From JAWWOW01 sp033851265 (GTDB taxonomy: Bacteria > Actinomycetota > Actinomycetes > JAWWOW01), in NCBI GenBank assembly GCA_033851265.1, contig JAWWOW010000015.1:93055-157054 (forward strand): a stretch of DNA of 64,000 bases, written 5' to 3'. A model generated the notes under the pieces. The model was not told the origin of the DNA and did no database searches. It saw only the letters and a list, made by a program, of their open reading frames with translations. Below, piece after piece: positions 43,715 through 51,342 of this stretch. Made by a program: the position numbers and the translations under genes. The stretch's first letter is position 1, and each line of letters begins with the position of its first letter.

Positions 43715-44521
43715 CTACGCAACGATGCGGATCGGCGTACCGAGCGGAAGTAGCCGCGCGAGCGTCGTGATGTCGGCGTTACGCAGCCGGATACACCCGT
43801 GGCTCACATCGGTGCCGACCTTCGCGGGCTGGTTGGTGCCGTGCAGGCCGATGACGCCATCGCCGCCGTTGAAGTTGTGGATGACTTCGGAGAAGCCCGA
43901 CAACCCGTAGGCGTACGGGCCGTAGGCGCCGTTCGGGTTCGGTGGGCGCAGCAGCTCGTTCAGGTAGTAGAGGCCACCGGGGGTCGGCGTGTCCTTGGTC
44001 CCGATGCCGACCGGGAACGTGTGCATCAGCCGCAACCGGTCGTAGACCCGCAACCGGTGCTCGCGTCGCGACACCTCGAGGGCGTACCGCAGCCCGGCCA
44101 TTCGGGTGTCGGATGTCTTGACCCAGCCCACGCTGCCGTTCGGCCGGACGGGGAGCTCGACCTGCAACCAGCTGCCTCGGCGGCCGACGAGTAGGAACGT
44201 CAGCGGCGCGCCGGAGGGCAGGTGGTCGTCGAACTTCCGGGTGGTCGAGCCGCTCGGCGCGTTGTAGACGGTGAGCGAGTTGTGCCGCGGCGTGACGGCG
44301 TACGCCGGCCACCGGCTGTCGCCGTAGGGCTGCAACTGGCCGGCCTTGCCGTTGTCCAACGGGCTCAGCTGGCGGCCGTCCTTGTTGCTGCCTGCGGATG
44401 GGCCGCCGTCGGGCGCTCGCGGCAGCGATCCGGAACCGGAGCTGCAGCCGGCGAGCACGGCCAGCGCGACACTCGCGGCCGCGAGTGCGCGAACCGTCCT
44501 TCTCTTGACCGGTGCCGCCAC
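43715..44521 (-). CDS. L,D-transpeptidase (YkuD) lipoprotein
   Basis: A 268-residue enzyme that would make 3-3 peptidoglycan cross-links outside the membrane. An N-terminal signal with lipobox LAVLAGC (Cys26) is followed by a Ser/Gly linker, an SH3-like region (SLTVYNAPSGSTTRKF ... WLQVELPVR) and the YkuD domain with active-site residues in IGLHGTN and SHGCIRLRN. GTG 44521 is preferred because GGAGGG stands four bases before it; an ATG at 44554 would also be in frame but lies inside the CRP-type palindrome. Divergent from the next secreted protein by 51 bases. Confidence 0.92.
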   Translation of the reverse strand: MAAPVKRRTVRALAAASVALAVLAGCSSGSGSLPRAPDGGPSAGSNKDGRQLSPLDNGKAGQLQPYGDSRWPAYAVTPRHNSLTVYNAPSGSTTRKFDDHLPSGAPLTFLLVGRRGSWLQVELPVRPNGSVGWVKTSDTRMAGLRYALEVSRREHRLRVYDRLRLMHTFPVGIGTKDTPTPGGLYYLNELLRPPNPNGAYGPYAYGLSGFSEVIHNFNGGDGVIGLHGTNQPAKVGTDVSHGCIRLRNADITTLARLLPLGTPIRIVA

Positions 44522-44539
44522 GTACCCTCCGGTGGCAAG

Positions 44540-44555
44540 TGTGACCTGGATCACA
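44540..44555. promoter_or_regulatory. CRP/GlxR-type cAMP receptor palindrome
   Basis: TGTGACCTGGATCACA fits TGTGA-N6-TCACA perfectly. It lies in the 51-base divergent space between the L,D-transpeptidase GTG (18 bases away) and the secreted protein GTG (17 bases away). So close to both starts, binding would most likely repress, unless true starts are elsewhere. Confidence 0.65.
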
Positions 44556-44572
44556 TTTCGAGGAGATTGTCG

Positions 44573-45517
44573 GTGCGCATGCGGGTCGTTCGGTGGGTCC
44601 TCCTGGCGGCGGTGAGTGGTGCGGTCGCCCTAGTCGCGCCCGGCCCGCTGCCAGCGACAGCGGCTTCCGACAACACCGCCACGGTGTCGCCGGCCCAGGC
44701 TAAGCCCGGCGCCACGTTCTCGTTGACGGGCCAGTCGCCGGGATGCCCCAACCAGCCCTTCCAGCTGAAGCACATCTACAGCAACAACAAGGGCCAATAC
44801 GTCACGGCTAACGCGAATGGCGGTATCTCCAACGGGGCCGGGGAGTTCAGCGCCGCGGGTTTGACGGTGCCCGCGGACGCGATGCGCAGCAACATTTACC
44901 GCCCGTATTCCGAGTGGCGCTACGACACCGTCCAAGTGTCGTTTCCTGCCTGTGCTGAAGGGCTGACAGCGGCCCACCTCAACGTGTTATCGGTCCGGTA
45001 TGACGAGCGCATCGAAGTGTTCCCGGCAATTCCACGCACGGGCGAGAGCGTTGACGTCGTCGTCTCCAACTGCGTAGGCGGAGTGCTGGCGCCGTTCACG
45101 TGGATCATCGATGTCGCCGGCTCCTACTTCCACTTCTCGCAGTCGTCGTACGCCGGGAACATCTACAACGGCACCGCCGATCTGAGCGATGGTCGTCGCG
45201 GGAGTGAGTTCCACACGGGGCCGGCGCACCCGAGCCAGCCGGCCGGCACGAGGGATGCGGCGCTGCAGGTGCCGTGCGCGCAGAGCGAAGGGCCGCAGTC
45301 TGTCGCGGACGCCGACTACCTCTTCCATCTGAACAACACGGTCGACATCACGATCGCCCCGGCTACCGGGCCGTTACCAACGCCGCACTATCCGCCAGCG
45401 GAGCAGACGTCGAGTGGCGGTACGTCGACCGGCACAGGCACGAGCGTGAGTGGCGGCGGGGTATCGGGTGCGCCCATAGCCAACCCCGTCAACGGCAGTC
45501 CGACGTTCGTCGGCTGA
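44573..45517 (+). CDS. secreted protein of unknown function
   Basis: A 314-residue protein with a clear signal peptide (VVRWVLLAAVSGAVALVA, cleavage likely after ATAAS). The mature part has an early Ig-like-looking segment (TVSPAQAKPGATFSLTGQSP) and several Cys that may form disulfides (GCPNQPF, FPACAEG, NCVGGV, PCAQSEG), and ends in a Gly/Ser/Thr-rich tail without a sortase motif. I do not recognise the family. GTG 44573 is seven bases after GAGGAG; ATG 44579 is a near alternative. Faces the L,D-transpeptidase gene across a CRP-type palindrome, so a role in the cell envelope is a reasonable guess only. Confidence 0.75.
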   Translation: MRMRVVRWVLLAAVSGAVALVAPGPLPATAASDNTATVSPAQAKPGATFSLTGQSPGCPNQPFQLKHIYSNNKGQYVTANANGGISNGAGEFSAAGLTVPADAMRSNIYRPYSEWRYDTVQVSFPACAEGLTAAHLNVLSVRYDERIEVFPAIPRTGESVDVVVSNCVGGVLAPFTWIIDVAGSYFHFSQSSYAGNIYNGTADLSDGRRGSEFHTGPAHPSQPAGTRDAALQVPCAQSEGPQSVADADYLFHLNNTVDITIAPATGPLPTPHYPPAEQTSSGGTSTGTGTSVSGGGVSGAPIANPVNGSPTFVG

Positions 45518-45536
45518 GCCGGGGCTTGCGGGAGGC

Positions 45537-46784
45537 TCAGCGGGTTTCGGCCAGCAACTTGCCGAGTCGGGACACACCTTCAGCCAGATCGTCGTCGCCC
45601 AACGCATACGACAGCCGCAGGTAGCCCGGTGTCCCGAACGCTTCGCCCGGCACGACGGCCACTTCTGCTTCGTCGAGCACGATCTCGGCGAGCTCGACCG
45701 ATGAGTGCGGAGTGCGCCCACGGAGTTCGCGCCCGAGCACGCCCTTGACCGAGGGGTAGCAGTAGAACGCGCCGAGCGGCTCCGGGCAGGTGACGCCGTC
45801 GATCTCGTTGAGCATTCGCACCATCGTCATGCGTCGCCGGTCAAACGCCGCGCGCATCGCCGCGACCGCCTCCAAGTCACCGGACACCGCTGCGAGCGCG
45901 GCAACCTGGGCGACGTTGTTGACGTTGGACGACAGGTGCGACTGCAGGTTGGCGGCGCCCTTGACGACGTCGAGCGGACCGATCAGCCAGCCCACCCGCC
46001 AGCCGGTCATCGCATAGGTCTTCGCGACTCCGTTGAGGACGACGCAACGCTCGGCCAGCTCGGGGACGAGCACCGGCATTGACGGAGCGACGGCGCTCTC
46101 GGCTGCGGCTGCGCCGTACACGAGGTGCTCGTAGATCTCGTCGGTCACGACCCATATGCCGTTCGCGGCGCACCAGCTGCCGATCTCCGCGGTCGCGGCG
46201 GCGGGGTAGACCGCGCCGGTCGGGTTCGACGGCGAGCAGTGCAGGAGGAGCTTCGCGCGCGACGTGCGCGCGGCCTCCAACTGCTCGACGGTCGCGAGGT
46301 AGCCGGTGGTCTCGTCGGTCTGGACCTCGACGGGAATCCCACCTGCGAGCCGGATCGCCTCGGGGTACGTCGTCCAGTACGGCGCGGGCAGGAGCACCTC
46401 GTCGCCGGGGTCCAGCAGCGCGGCGAATGCTTCGTAGACCGCCTGTTTGCCGCCGTTGGTCACCAGCACCTGCGAGGCGTCGACGGCGAGGCCGGAGTCC
46501 CGGCGGCTCTTCAGGGCGATGGCCTCGCGAAGCTCCGGGAGACCTGCCGCCGGGGTGTAGTGGTGATTGCGGGGGTCCGAGCACGCGGCGGCAGCCGCTT
46601 CAACGATGTGGGCAGGGGTCGGGAAGTCGGGTTCCCCCGCACCGAAACCGATGACGTCGCGCCCAGCCGCTTTCATGGCCTTGGCCTTGGCATCGACGGC
46701 GAGCGTTGCGGATTCTGCGATGCCGGCGATGCGGGCCGACAGTCGAGGGCGGGCAGGGACAGGGGGCGGGGTAGCTGCGGTCAT
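45537..46784 (-). CDS. aspartate-type PLP aminotransferase (class I/II)
   Basis: A 415-residue fold-type I aminotransferase of the AspC-like Ib subgroup. Seen: substrate loop GAGEPDFPTPAHI, YTPAAGLPELREAI, the Asn/Asp cofactor contacts in SPSNPTGAVY and VVTDEIYEHLVYG, PLP Lys in NGVAKTYAMTGWRVG, and the carboxylate-binding Arg in YLRLSYAL. Likely L-aspartate:2-oxoglutarate aminotransferase, possibly also prephenate-active as some Ib members are. ATG start with GGGG upstream. In actinomycetes this gene commonly stands next to tRNA-Trp and secE, as here, on the opposite strand. Confidence 0.9.
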   Translation of the reverse strand: MTAATPPPVPARPRLSARIAGIAESATLAVDAKAKAMKAAGRDVIGFGAGEPDFPTPAHIVEAAAAACSDPRNHHYTPAAGLPELREAIALKSRRDSGLAVDASQVLVTNGGKQAVYEAFAALLDPGDEVLLPAPYWTTYPEAIRLAGGIPVEVQTDETTGYLATVEQLEAARTSRAKLLLHCSPSNPTGAVYPAAATAEIGSWCAANGIWVVTDEIYEHLVYGAAAAESAVAPSMPVLVPELAERCVVLNGVAKTYAMTGWRVGWLIGPLDVVKGAANLQSHLSSNVNNVAQVAALAAVSGDLEAVAAMRAAFDRRRMTMVRMLNEIDGVTCPEPLGAFYCYPSVKGVLGRELRGRTPHSSVELAEIVLDEAEVAVVPGEAFGTPGYLRLSYALGDDDLAEGVSRLGKLLAETR

Positions 46785-46867
46785 GGGTCCCCATCGTTGT
46801 CGCGCTGAGCCGCCGCGTCGAGGAGTTTGTGGTATTCCGAGGTTCGACCGGTGGTTGGCTGCTCGCG

Positions 46868-46873
46868 TATATT
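46868..46873 (+). promoter_or_regulatory. candidate -10 box for the tRNA-Trp-secE-nusG unit
   Basis: TATATT stands out in this GC-rich sequence, about 80 bases before tRNA-Trp, with TCGACC 18 bases upstream as a possible -35. This fits a promoter for tRNA-Trp and the following secE-nusG genes. Alternative promoters closer to the tRNA cannot be excluded. Confidence 0.35.
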
Positions 46874-46954
46874 GGCAAATCCCGGGCCCTCGGCCCTGCT
46901 CCGCTTGCCCCGATGCGTCCGGAACCGTCAACAGCCCAAACCGCACAACACCAG

Positions 46955-47028
46955 AGGGCAGTAGCTCAATTGGCCAGAGTCCCGGTCTCCAAAACCGGTG
47001 GTTGGGGGTTCGAGTCCCTCCTGCCCTG
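46955..47028 (+). tRNA. tRNA-Trp (CCA)
   Basis: A 74-base tRNA with acceptor arms AGGGCAG/CTGCCCT, anticodon stem CCGGT/ACCGG around CTCCAAA with anticodon CCA at 46989-46991, and T loop GGTTCGAGTCC. The discriminator base is G, as usual for tRNA-Trp. The 3' CCA end is not encoded. It lies 66 bases before secE. Confidence 0.96.
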
Positions 47029-47094
47029 CGATCCCCAACCGATAACTGCCACGATGAGTAGCCGAACTGCCCCACAGATTTTCGAAGGAGACCT

Positions 47095-47370
47095 GTGACC
47101 GAGCCCCGCGGCGGTGCCGCGACCGCCGAGCGGCCAGCGCCACGGCCATCGCCCGCTGCTGGCGGCGCTGGTCGGCGCGGCAATCCGCTTTCCCGGCTGG
47201 GCTTGTTCTACCGCCAGGTCGTTGCGGAGCTGCGCAAGGTCATCTGGCCCACGCAAAAGGAACTCGTGACCTACACGACGGTCGTCCTCGTGTTCGTCTC
47301 TGTCATGACTGCGATCGTGGCCCTCCTCGACATCCTGTTCGGCAAGGGCGTGCTCTGGGTCTTCGGGTGA
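47095..47370 (+). CDS. secE: preprotein translocase subunit SecE
   Basis: A 91-residue SecE of the one-helix type: a 35-residue hydrophilic N-terminal arm, the conserved cytoplasmic amphipathic segment FYRQVVAELRKVIWPTQKEL and one transmembrane helix (TTVVLVFVSVMTAIVALLDI). It clamps SecY in the membrane. GTG start eight bases after AAGGAG; the stop overlaps the nusG GTG (GTGA). Confidence 0.96.
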   Translation: MTEPRGGAATAERPAPRPSPAAGGAGRRGNPLSRLGLFYRQVVAELRKVIWPTQKELVTYTTVVLVFVSVMTAIVALLDILFGKGVLWVFG

Positions 47371-48302
47371 CCACCCCGACCAACCCGTTCAACGGGTCCC
47401 ATGACAACGCCGCCGCCGAGCCCTCCGACGCCGAGTCGTCTGACGCCGAGCCGACTACCACCGAATCCACCACTGCCCTGCCAACTGAGGAAGCCCCACC
47501 TGTGAGCGAGCCAGTCCCGTCCGCGTCATTCGTGAGCTCCACGCCGGCCGAACCGGTCGCACCGACCGAGGCAGCGGAACCGACGGCAGTGGCGGAGCCG
47601 ACCGAGGCAGCGGCACCCACCGAGGCACCGACCGAGCTTGCCGAGCCGGCCGACGGTGCCGAGGTGGCCGACGCTGTCGTAGTCGATGAAGGGACGGCCG
47701 ACGACGACGCGGGGGACACCGGTGCCGAGGACGCGGCTGCGGAATTCCGCAGCGCGCTCGAGTCGGCGCCGGGTGACTGGTACGTCGTGCACTCCTACGC
47801 CGGCTACGAGAACCGCGTCAAGCACAACATCGAGTCGCGGATCGCCTCGCTCAACATGGAGGACTACATCTTCCAGATCGAGGTGCCCACCGAGAACGTC
47901 ATCGAGATCAAGCAGGGCAAGCGCCAACCGGTCACCCGTAAGAAGTTCCCCGGTTACATCCTCGTGCGGATGGACCTCATCGACGAGTCGTGGGCCGCAG
48001 TCCGCAACACCCCAGGCGTGACGGGTTTCGTCGGCCAGGGCAGCCGGCCGTCGCCACTGACGCTCGACGAGGTCACGCGAATTCTGGCGCCGGAGCCGGA
48101 GGAGCGGAAGGAAGCCGACATCCCGAAGGTTGTCGACTACGAAGTCGGTGAATCCGTCACGGTGATGGACGGCCCGTTCGCGACGCTTCCGGCCACCATC
48201 AACGAGATCAACCCGGATGCGCAGAAGCTCAAGGTGCTCGTCTCCATCTTCGGCCGCGAGACGCCGGTCGAGTTGTCGTTCAACCAGGTCGCCAAGATCT
48301 GA
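47367..48302 (+). CDS. nusG: transcription termination/antitermination protein NusG
   Basis: A 311-residue NusG. About 137 residues of acidic, Ala/Glu/Pro/Thr-rich sequence precede the NGN domain (DWYVVHSYAGYENRVKHN ... KFPGYILVRMDL) and the C-terminal KOW domain (YEVGESVTVMDGPFATLPA). Actinomycete NusG proteins often have such N-terminal extensions. The GTG at 47367 is coupled to secE; an in-frame GTG at 47502 with AGGAAG upstream could be a second or true start giving about 266 residues. NusG links RNA polymerase with Rho or the ribosome. Confidence 0.95.
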   Translation: MTTPTNPFNGSHDNAAAEPSDAESSDAEPTTTESTTALPTEEAPPVSEPVPSASFVSSTPAEPVAPTEAAEPTAVAEPTEAAAPTEAPTELAEPADGAEVADAVVVDEGTADDDAGDTGAEDAAAEFRSALESAPGDWYVVHSYAGYENRVKHNIESRIASLNMEDYIFQIEVPTENVIEIKQGKRQPVTRKKFPGYILVRMDLIDESWAAVRNTPGVTGFVGQGSRPSPLTLDEVTRILAPEPEERKEADIPKVVDYEVGESVTVMDGPFATLPATINEINPDAQKLKVLVSIFGRETPVELSFNQVAKI

Positions 48303-48324
48303 ATCTCTTAAGGAACTGAAACAG

Positions 48325-48756
48325 ATGCCTCCCAAGAAGAAACTCGCTGCGATCATCAAGCTGCAGATCCAGGCCGGCGCGGCGACACCCGCGCCGCCCG
48401 TCGGGCCTGCGCTCGGTCAGCACGGCGTCAACATCATGGAGTTCTGCAAGGCGTACAACGCCGCGACCGAGGCACAGCGCGGCAACGTCATCCCGGTCGA
48501 GATCAACGTCTATGAGGACCGCTCGTTCGACTTCATCACCAAGACGCCCCCGGCAGCGAGGTTGATCCTCAAGGCCGCCGGTGTCGACAAGGGCAGCGGT
48601 GAACCCCACAAGACCAAGGTGGCCACGATCACCCGCAAGCAGGTACGCGAGATCGCTGAAACGAAGATGCCCGACCTCAACGCCAACGACCTTGACGCCG
48701 CCGAGAAGATCATCGCCGGTACGGCGAGATCGATGGGCGTCACCGTCACCGGTTAG
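48325..48756 (+). CDS. rplK: 50S ribosomal protein L11
   Basis: A 143-residue L11 of normal length. Signature segments are KLQIQAGAATPAPPVGPALG near the N-terminus and the C-terminal rRNA-binding MPDLNANDLDAAEKIIAG. ATG start with AAGGAA about 10 bases upstream, 22 bases after nusG. L11 forms the GTPase-associated stalk base with 23S rRNA and is the site of thiopeptide action. Confidence 0.98.
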   Translation: MPPKKKLAAIIKLQIQAGAATPAPPVGPALGQHGVNIMEFCKAYNAATEAQRGNVIPVEINVYEDRSFDFITKTPPAARLILKAAGVDKGSGEPHKTKVATITRKQVREIAETKMPDLNANDLDAAEKIIAGTARSMGVTVTG

Positions 48757-48830
48757 CAACCACCCGCAACCAGTGGGAGGGCCGCCCGCGCTCGACGCGG
48801 CGCCGGTCCGCTCGGACCACAGGAGGAATC

Positions 48831-49586
48831 ATGAAGCGCAGCAAGGCTTATCGCGCCGCCGCCGAGAAGATCGACGAGGACGCTCTCTACACCCCCCTGC
48901 AGGCGGCACGTCTCGTCAAAGAGACGACCACGACGAAGTTCGACCCCACCGTCGAGGTGGCTATGCGGCTGGGTGTCGACCCCCGCAAGGCAGACCAGAT
49001 GGTGCGCGGCACCGTCAACCTGCCGCACGGCACCGGCAAGACCGCACGCGTCCTCGTCTTCGCCACCGGCGACCGCGCTGCGGAAGCTGAGGCAGCCGGC
49101 GCGGACATCGTCGGTGCGGATGAACTGATCGAGCGCGTGAACGGCGGCTTCCTGGACTTCGACGCGGTCGTATCGACCCCTGACCTGATGGGCAAGGTCG
49201 GTCGACTTGGTCGGGTGCTCGGTCCACGCGGCCTCATGCCCAACCCGAAGACGGGCACTGTTACCAACGACGTCAGCAAGGCCGTCGGCGACATCAAGGG
49301 CGGCAAGATCGAGTTTCGCGTCGACCGGCAGTCCAACCTGCACTTCATCATCGGCAAGGCGTCGTTCACCGACCGCCAGCTGGTGGAGAACTACGCGGCG
49401 GCCCTCGATGAGGTGATGCGGCTCAAGCCGTCCGCCGCAAAGGGCCGCTATCTCAGAAAGGCTGCCGTCTCGACGACGATGGGCCCGGCGATCCATCTCG
49501 ACCCCAACCGCACCCGCAACTTGCTGGATGACTCCGCTGCCGGCCTGGCTGCCGCGGCTGCTGAAGAACGAGAAGCCAACTCCTGA
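48831..49586 (+). CDS. rplA: 50S ribosomal protein L1
   Basis: A 251-residue L1, about 15 residues longer at the C-terminus (AAGLAAAAAEEREANS) than short homologues. Conserved core: GRVLGPRGLMPNPKTGTVTN and KGGKIEFRVDRQSNLHFIIG. ATG preceded by AGGAGGAAT. L1 forms the mobile L1 stalk at the E site and in many bacteria represses the L11-L1 operon by binding its mRNA; no such site was confirmed here. Confidence 0.98.
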   Translation: MKRSKAYRAAAEKIDEDALYTPLQAARLVKETTTTKFDPTVEVAMRLGVDPRKADQMVRGTVNLPHGTGKTARVLVFATGDRAAEAEAAGADIVGADELIERVNGGFLDFDAVVSTPDLMGKVGRLGRVLGPRGLMPNPKTGTVTNDVSKAVGDIKGGKIEFRVDRQSNLHFIIGKASFTDRQLVENYAAALDEVMRLKPSAAKGRYLRKAAVSTTMGPAIHLDPNRTRNLLDDSAAGLAAAAAEEREANS

Positions 49587-49599
49587 GTTCGTCCGTAGT

Positions 49600-49795
49600 A
49601 CCCTGACCGCTGTTCCAACTGCCGAAGACCGCCGGTCGCTGCCCTGCTCCTCGGGGCGGCCGAAAGTCCCGCCACTCGCGGGCGACCAGCGCAGGTGAGT
49701 ACGCCGAGTCGCACCCTTCCGGGTGCGTCACGCCCCGTGCGCCTGCGCAAGTCGCTGGCCGTGGGGCGTTTCGCATCTAGCACGGAAGGAGACCG
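49600..49795 (+). ncRNA. rplJL mRNA leader (L10 leader-like structure)
   Basis: The 209-base space before rplJ can fold extensively. A long-range stem of 7 perfect pairs joins GCGCAGG (49689-49695) to CCTGCGC (49742-49748), enclosing a strong inner hairpin CGCACCC-TTCC-GGGTGCG (49711-49728). Position and layout match the autoregulatory leader in which L10-L12 binds its own mRNA. The exact family boundaries cannot be set without a covariance search. Confidence 0.55.
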
Positions 49796-50722
49796 ATGGC
49801 TCGCCCCGACAAGGTTGCCGCCGTCGCGGAGCTCACCGAGTCGTTCCGGCAATCCAATGCGGCGGTCCTCACGGAATACCGCGGGTTGACCGTCGCTCAG
49901 CTCAAAGAGCTGCGCCGGACGCTGGCCGCCGATGCTCGTTACGCCGTCGTCAAGAACACGCTGACCAAGCTTGCCGTCCGCGAGGCCGGCGCCACTGAGC
50001 TGGAGTCCATGCTCCAAGGGCCGTCCGCCATCGCGTTCGTCACCGGCGACCCAGTCGCGGTCGCCAAGGGCATCCGTGACTTCGCCAAGGCCCATCCGGC
50101 TCTGATCGTGAAGGGCGGCCTGCTCGACGGGCAGCCAATCTCGGCGGAGGAGTTGCGCAAGCTCGCCGACCTTGAGTCGCGCGAGGTGCTGCTCGCCAAG
50201 CTCGCCGGTGCGATGAAGGGATCGCTCCAGCAGGCGGTCTTCCTCTTCGCCGCACCGCTCGGCCAGATGGCCCGGCTTGCCGGAGCCTTGCAGGCTGCGG
50301 CAGCGGCTGACCCGTCGATCCTGGCGGGCGGCACCGGTACGCCGGTCGAGGCCGCTGATGCACCTGCTGCGGAGGCGCAAGCGGAGGCACCGGTCGAGAT
50401 CGCCGAAGCACCTGCTGTGGAGGCGCACGCGGAGGCACCGGTCGAGGTCGCGGAAGCACCTGCTGCGGAGGCACCGGTCGAGGTCGCGGAAGCACCTGCT
50501 GCGGAGGCACCGGCCGAGGCGGTCGCGGAAGCTCCTGCTGCGGAGGCCCCGGCGGAGGCACCGGTCGAAGCACCGGTCGAGGTCGCGGAAGCACCTGCTG
50601 CGGAGGCACCGGCCGAGGCGGTCGCGGAAGCACCCGCCGCGGAAACCCCAACGGAAGGCGCACCACCTACCCCGTCCACCGAACCCACCACCGCCGAGAG
50701 CGGCGAGCCCACCACCAGCTGA
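49796..50722 (+). CDS. rplJ: 50S ribosomal protein L10 with long acidic C-terminal repeat extension
   Basis: A 308-residue protein whose first about 177 residues are a normal L10 (ARPDKVAAVAELTESFRQSN, YRGLTVAQLKELRRTLA, VKGGLLDGQPISAEELRKLA), including the C-terminal helix that docks L7/L12 dimers. Residues about 178-308 are an added Ala/Glu/Pro/Val-rich tail of repeats such as APVEVAEAPAAE, ending in a Thr/Ser/Pro-rich segment. L10 proteins usually end near residue 175. The tail lies just behind the L12-binding helix, so it may project from the stalk. ATG with AAGGAG upstream; rplL follows after 15 bases. Confidence 0.96.
   Translation: MARPDKVAAVAELTESFRQSNAAVLTEYRGLTVAQLKELRRTLAADARYAVVKNTLTKLAVREAGATELESMLQGPSAIAFVTGDPVAVAKGIRDFAKAHPALIVKGGLLDGQPISAEELRKLADLESREVLLAKLAGAMKGSLQQAVFLFAAPLGQMARLAGALQAAAAADPSILAGGTGTPVEAADAPAAEAQAEAPVEIAEAPAVEAHAEAPVEVAEAPAAEAPVEVAEAPAAEAPAEAVAEAPAAEAPAEAPVEAPVEVAEAPAAEAPAEAVAEAPAAETPTEGAPPTPSTEPTTAESGEPTTS
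50435..50605 (+). repeat. 36-bp in-frame direct repeats in the rplJ extension
   Basis: An identical 36-base unit beginning GCACCGGTCGAGGTCGCGGA occurs back to back at 50435-50470 and 50471-50506 and again at 50570-50605, with diverged copies between and around. The units keep the reading frame and code for APVEVAEAPAAE. Near identity at DNA level implies recent expansion. Confidence 0.9.
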
Positions 50723-50737
50723 GAGGAATCACCAGTC

Positions 50738-51133
50738 ATGGCGAAGATGTCCACCGACGATCTGCTCGACGCGTTCAAAGAAATGTCGCTGATCGAGCTG
50801 TCGGAGTTCGTGAAGCAGTTCGAGGAAACGTTCGGCGTTACCGCTGCCGCTCCGGTTGCGGTCGCTGCCCCGGGCGCCGCAGCTGCCGGTGCCGGTGACG
50901 GTGCTGGCGCGGCTGAGGAGCAGGACGAGTTCGACGTCATCCTCGAGGGCGCCGGCGAGAAGAAGATCCAGGTCATCAAGGAGGTCCGCACGCTGACCAG
51001 CCTGGGCCTCAAGGAAGCGAAGGACCTCGTCGACGGCGCGCCCAAGCCGCTGCTCGAGAAGGTCAACAAGGAGACCGCTGAGAAGGCGAAGGCTGCCCTC
51101 GAGGGCGCCGGCGCAACGGTGAGCGTCAAGTAG
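50738..51133 (+). CDS. rplL: 50S ribosomal protein L7/L12
   Basis: A 131-residue L7/L12. N-terminal dimerisation part LLDAFKEMSLIELSEFVKQF, an Ala/Gly hinge (VAAPGAAAAGAGDGAGA) and the factor-binding C-terminal domain DEFDVILEGAGEKKIQVIKE ... GLKEAKDLVDGAP. It recruits translation factors as dimers on L10. ATG with GAGAGGAAT upstream. The next gene is not rpoB but the mce operon, 209 bases on. Confidence 0.98.
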   Translation: MAKMSTDDLLDAFKEMSLIELSEFVKQFEETFGVTAAAPVAVAAPGAAAAGAGDGAGAAEEQDEFDVILEGAGEKKIQVIKEVRTLTSLGLKEAKDLVDGAPKPLLEKVNKETAEKAKAALEGAGATVSVK

Positions 51134-51218
51134 GCCCCCTGCATCCGTCGGCGTACCCGGGAGTAAACCTGGGAGGTAATAGGGCGAAGCGTTGGTCTAG
51201 TCTCTGGATTCAGCGCGG

Positions 51219-51234
51219 TGTGACCGCAGTCACA
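51219..51234. promoter_or_regulatory. CRP/GlxR-type cAMP receptor palindrome upstream of the mce operon
   Basis: TGTGACCGCAGTCACA is a perfect TGTGA-N6-TCACA site, extended by one more G/C pair on each side (51218, 51235). It lies 108 bases before the MceG-like start. If TACACG at 51252-51257 is the -10 box, the site centre would be about 37 bases before transcription start, close to a class II activator position. Confidence 0.7.
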
Positions 51235-51251
51235 CACGTTCCGTGACTTCG

Positions 51252-51257
51252 TACACG
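51252..51257 (+). promoter_or_regulatory. candidate -10 box of the mce operon
   Basis: TACACG lies 17 bases after the TCACAC of the CRP-type site, which would take the -35 place. No good -35 hexamer is present, as expected for an activator-dependent promoter. Weak evidence on its own. Confidence 0.3.
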
Positions 51258-51342
51258 CCGCGTCGTTGATCGGTTGAGGTAGACGGCGGGGTCCGCGGGG
51301 ATCGTCCTCGTTCTGGGTCGGCACGACGGAAGGTGGGCCTAC

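Noticed and set aside
46785..47183. A longer N-terminus for the aspartate-type aminotransferase
   Set aside because: It runs antisense through tRNA-Trp and secE and lacks any conserved sequence.
51160..51190. A terminator after rplL
   Set aside because: CCCGGGAGTAAACCTGGG suggests a stem but pairing is interrupted and no T run follows.
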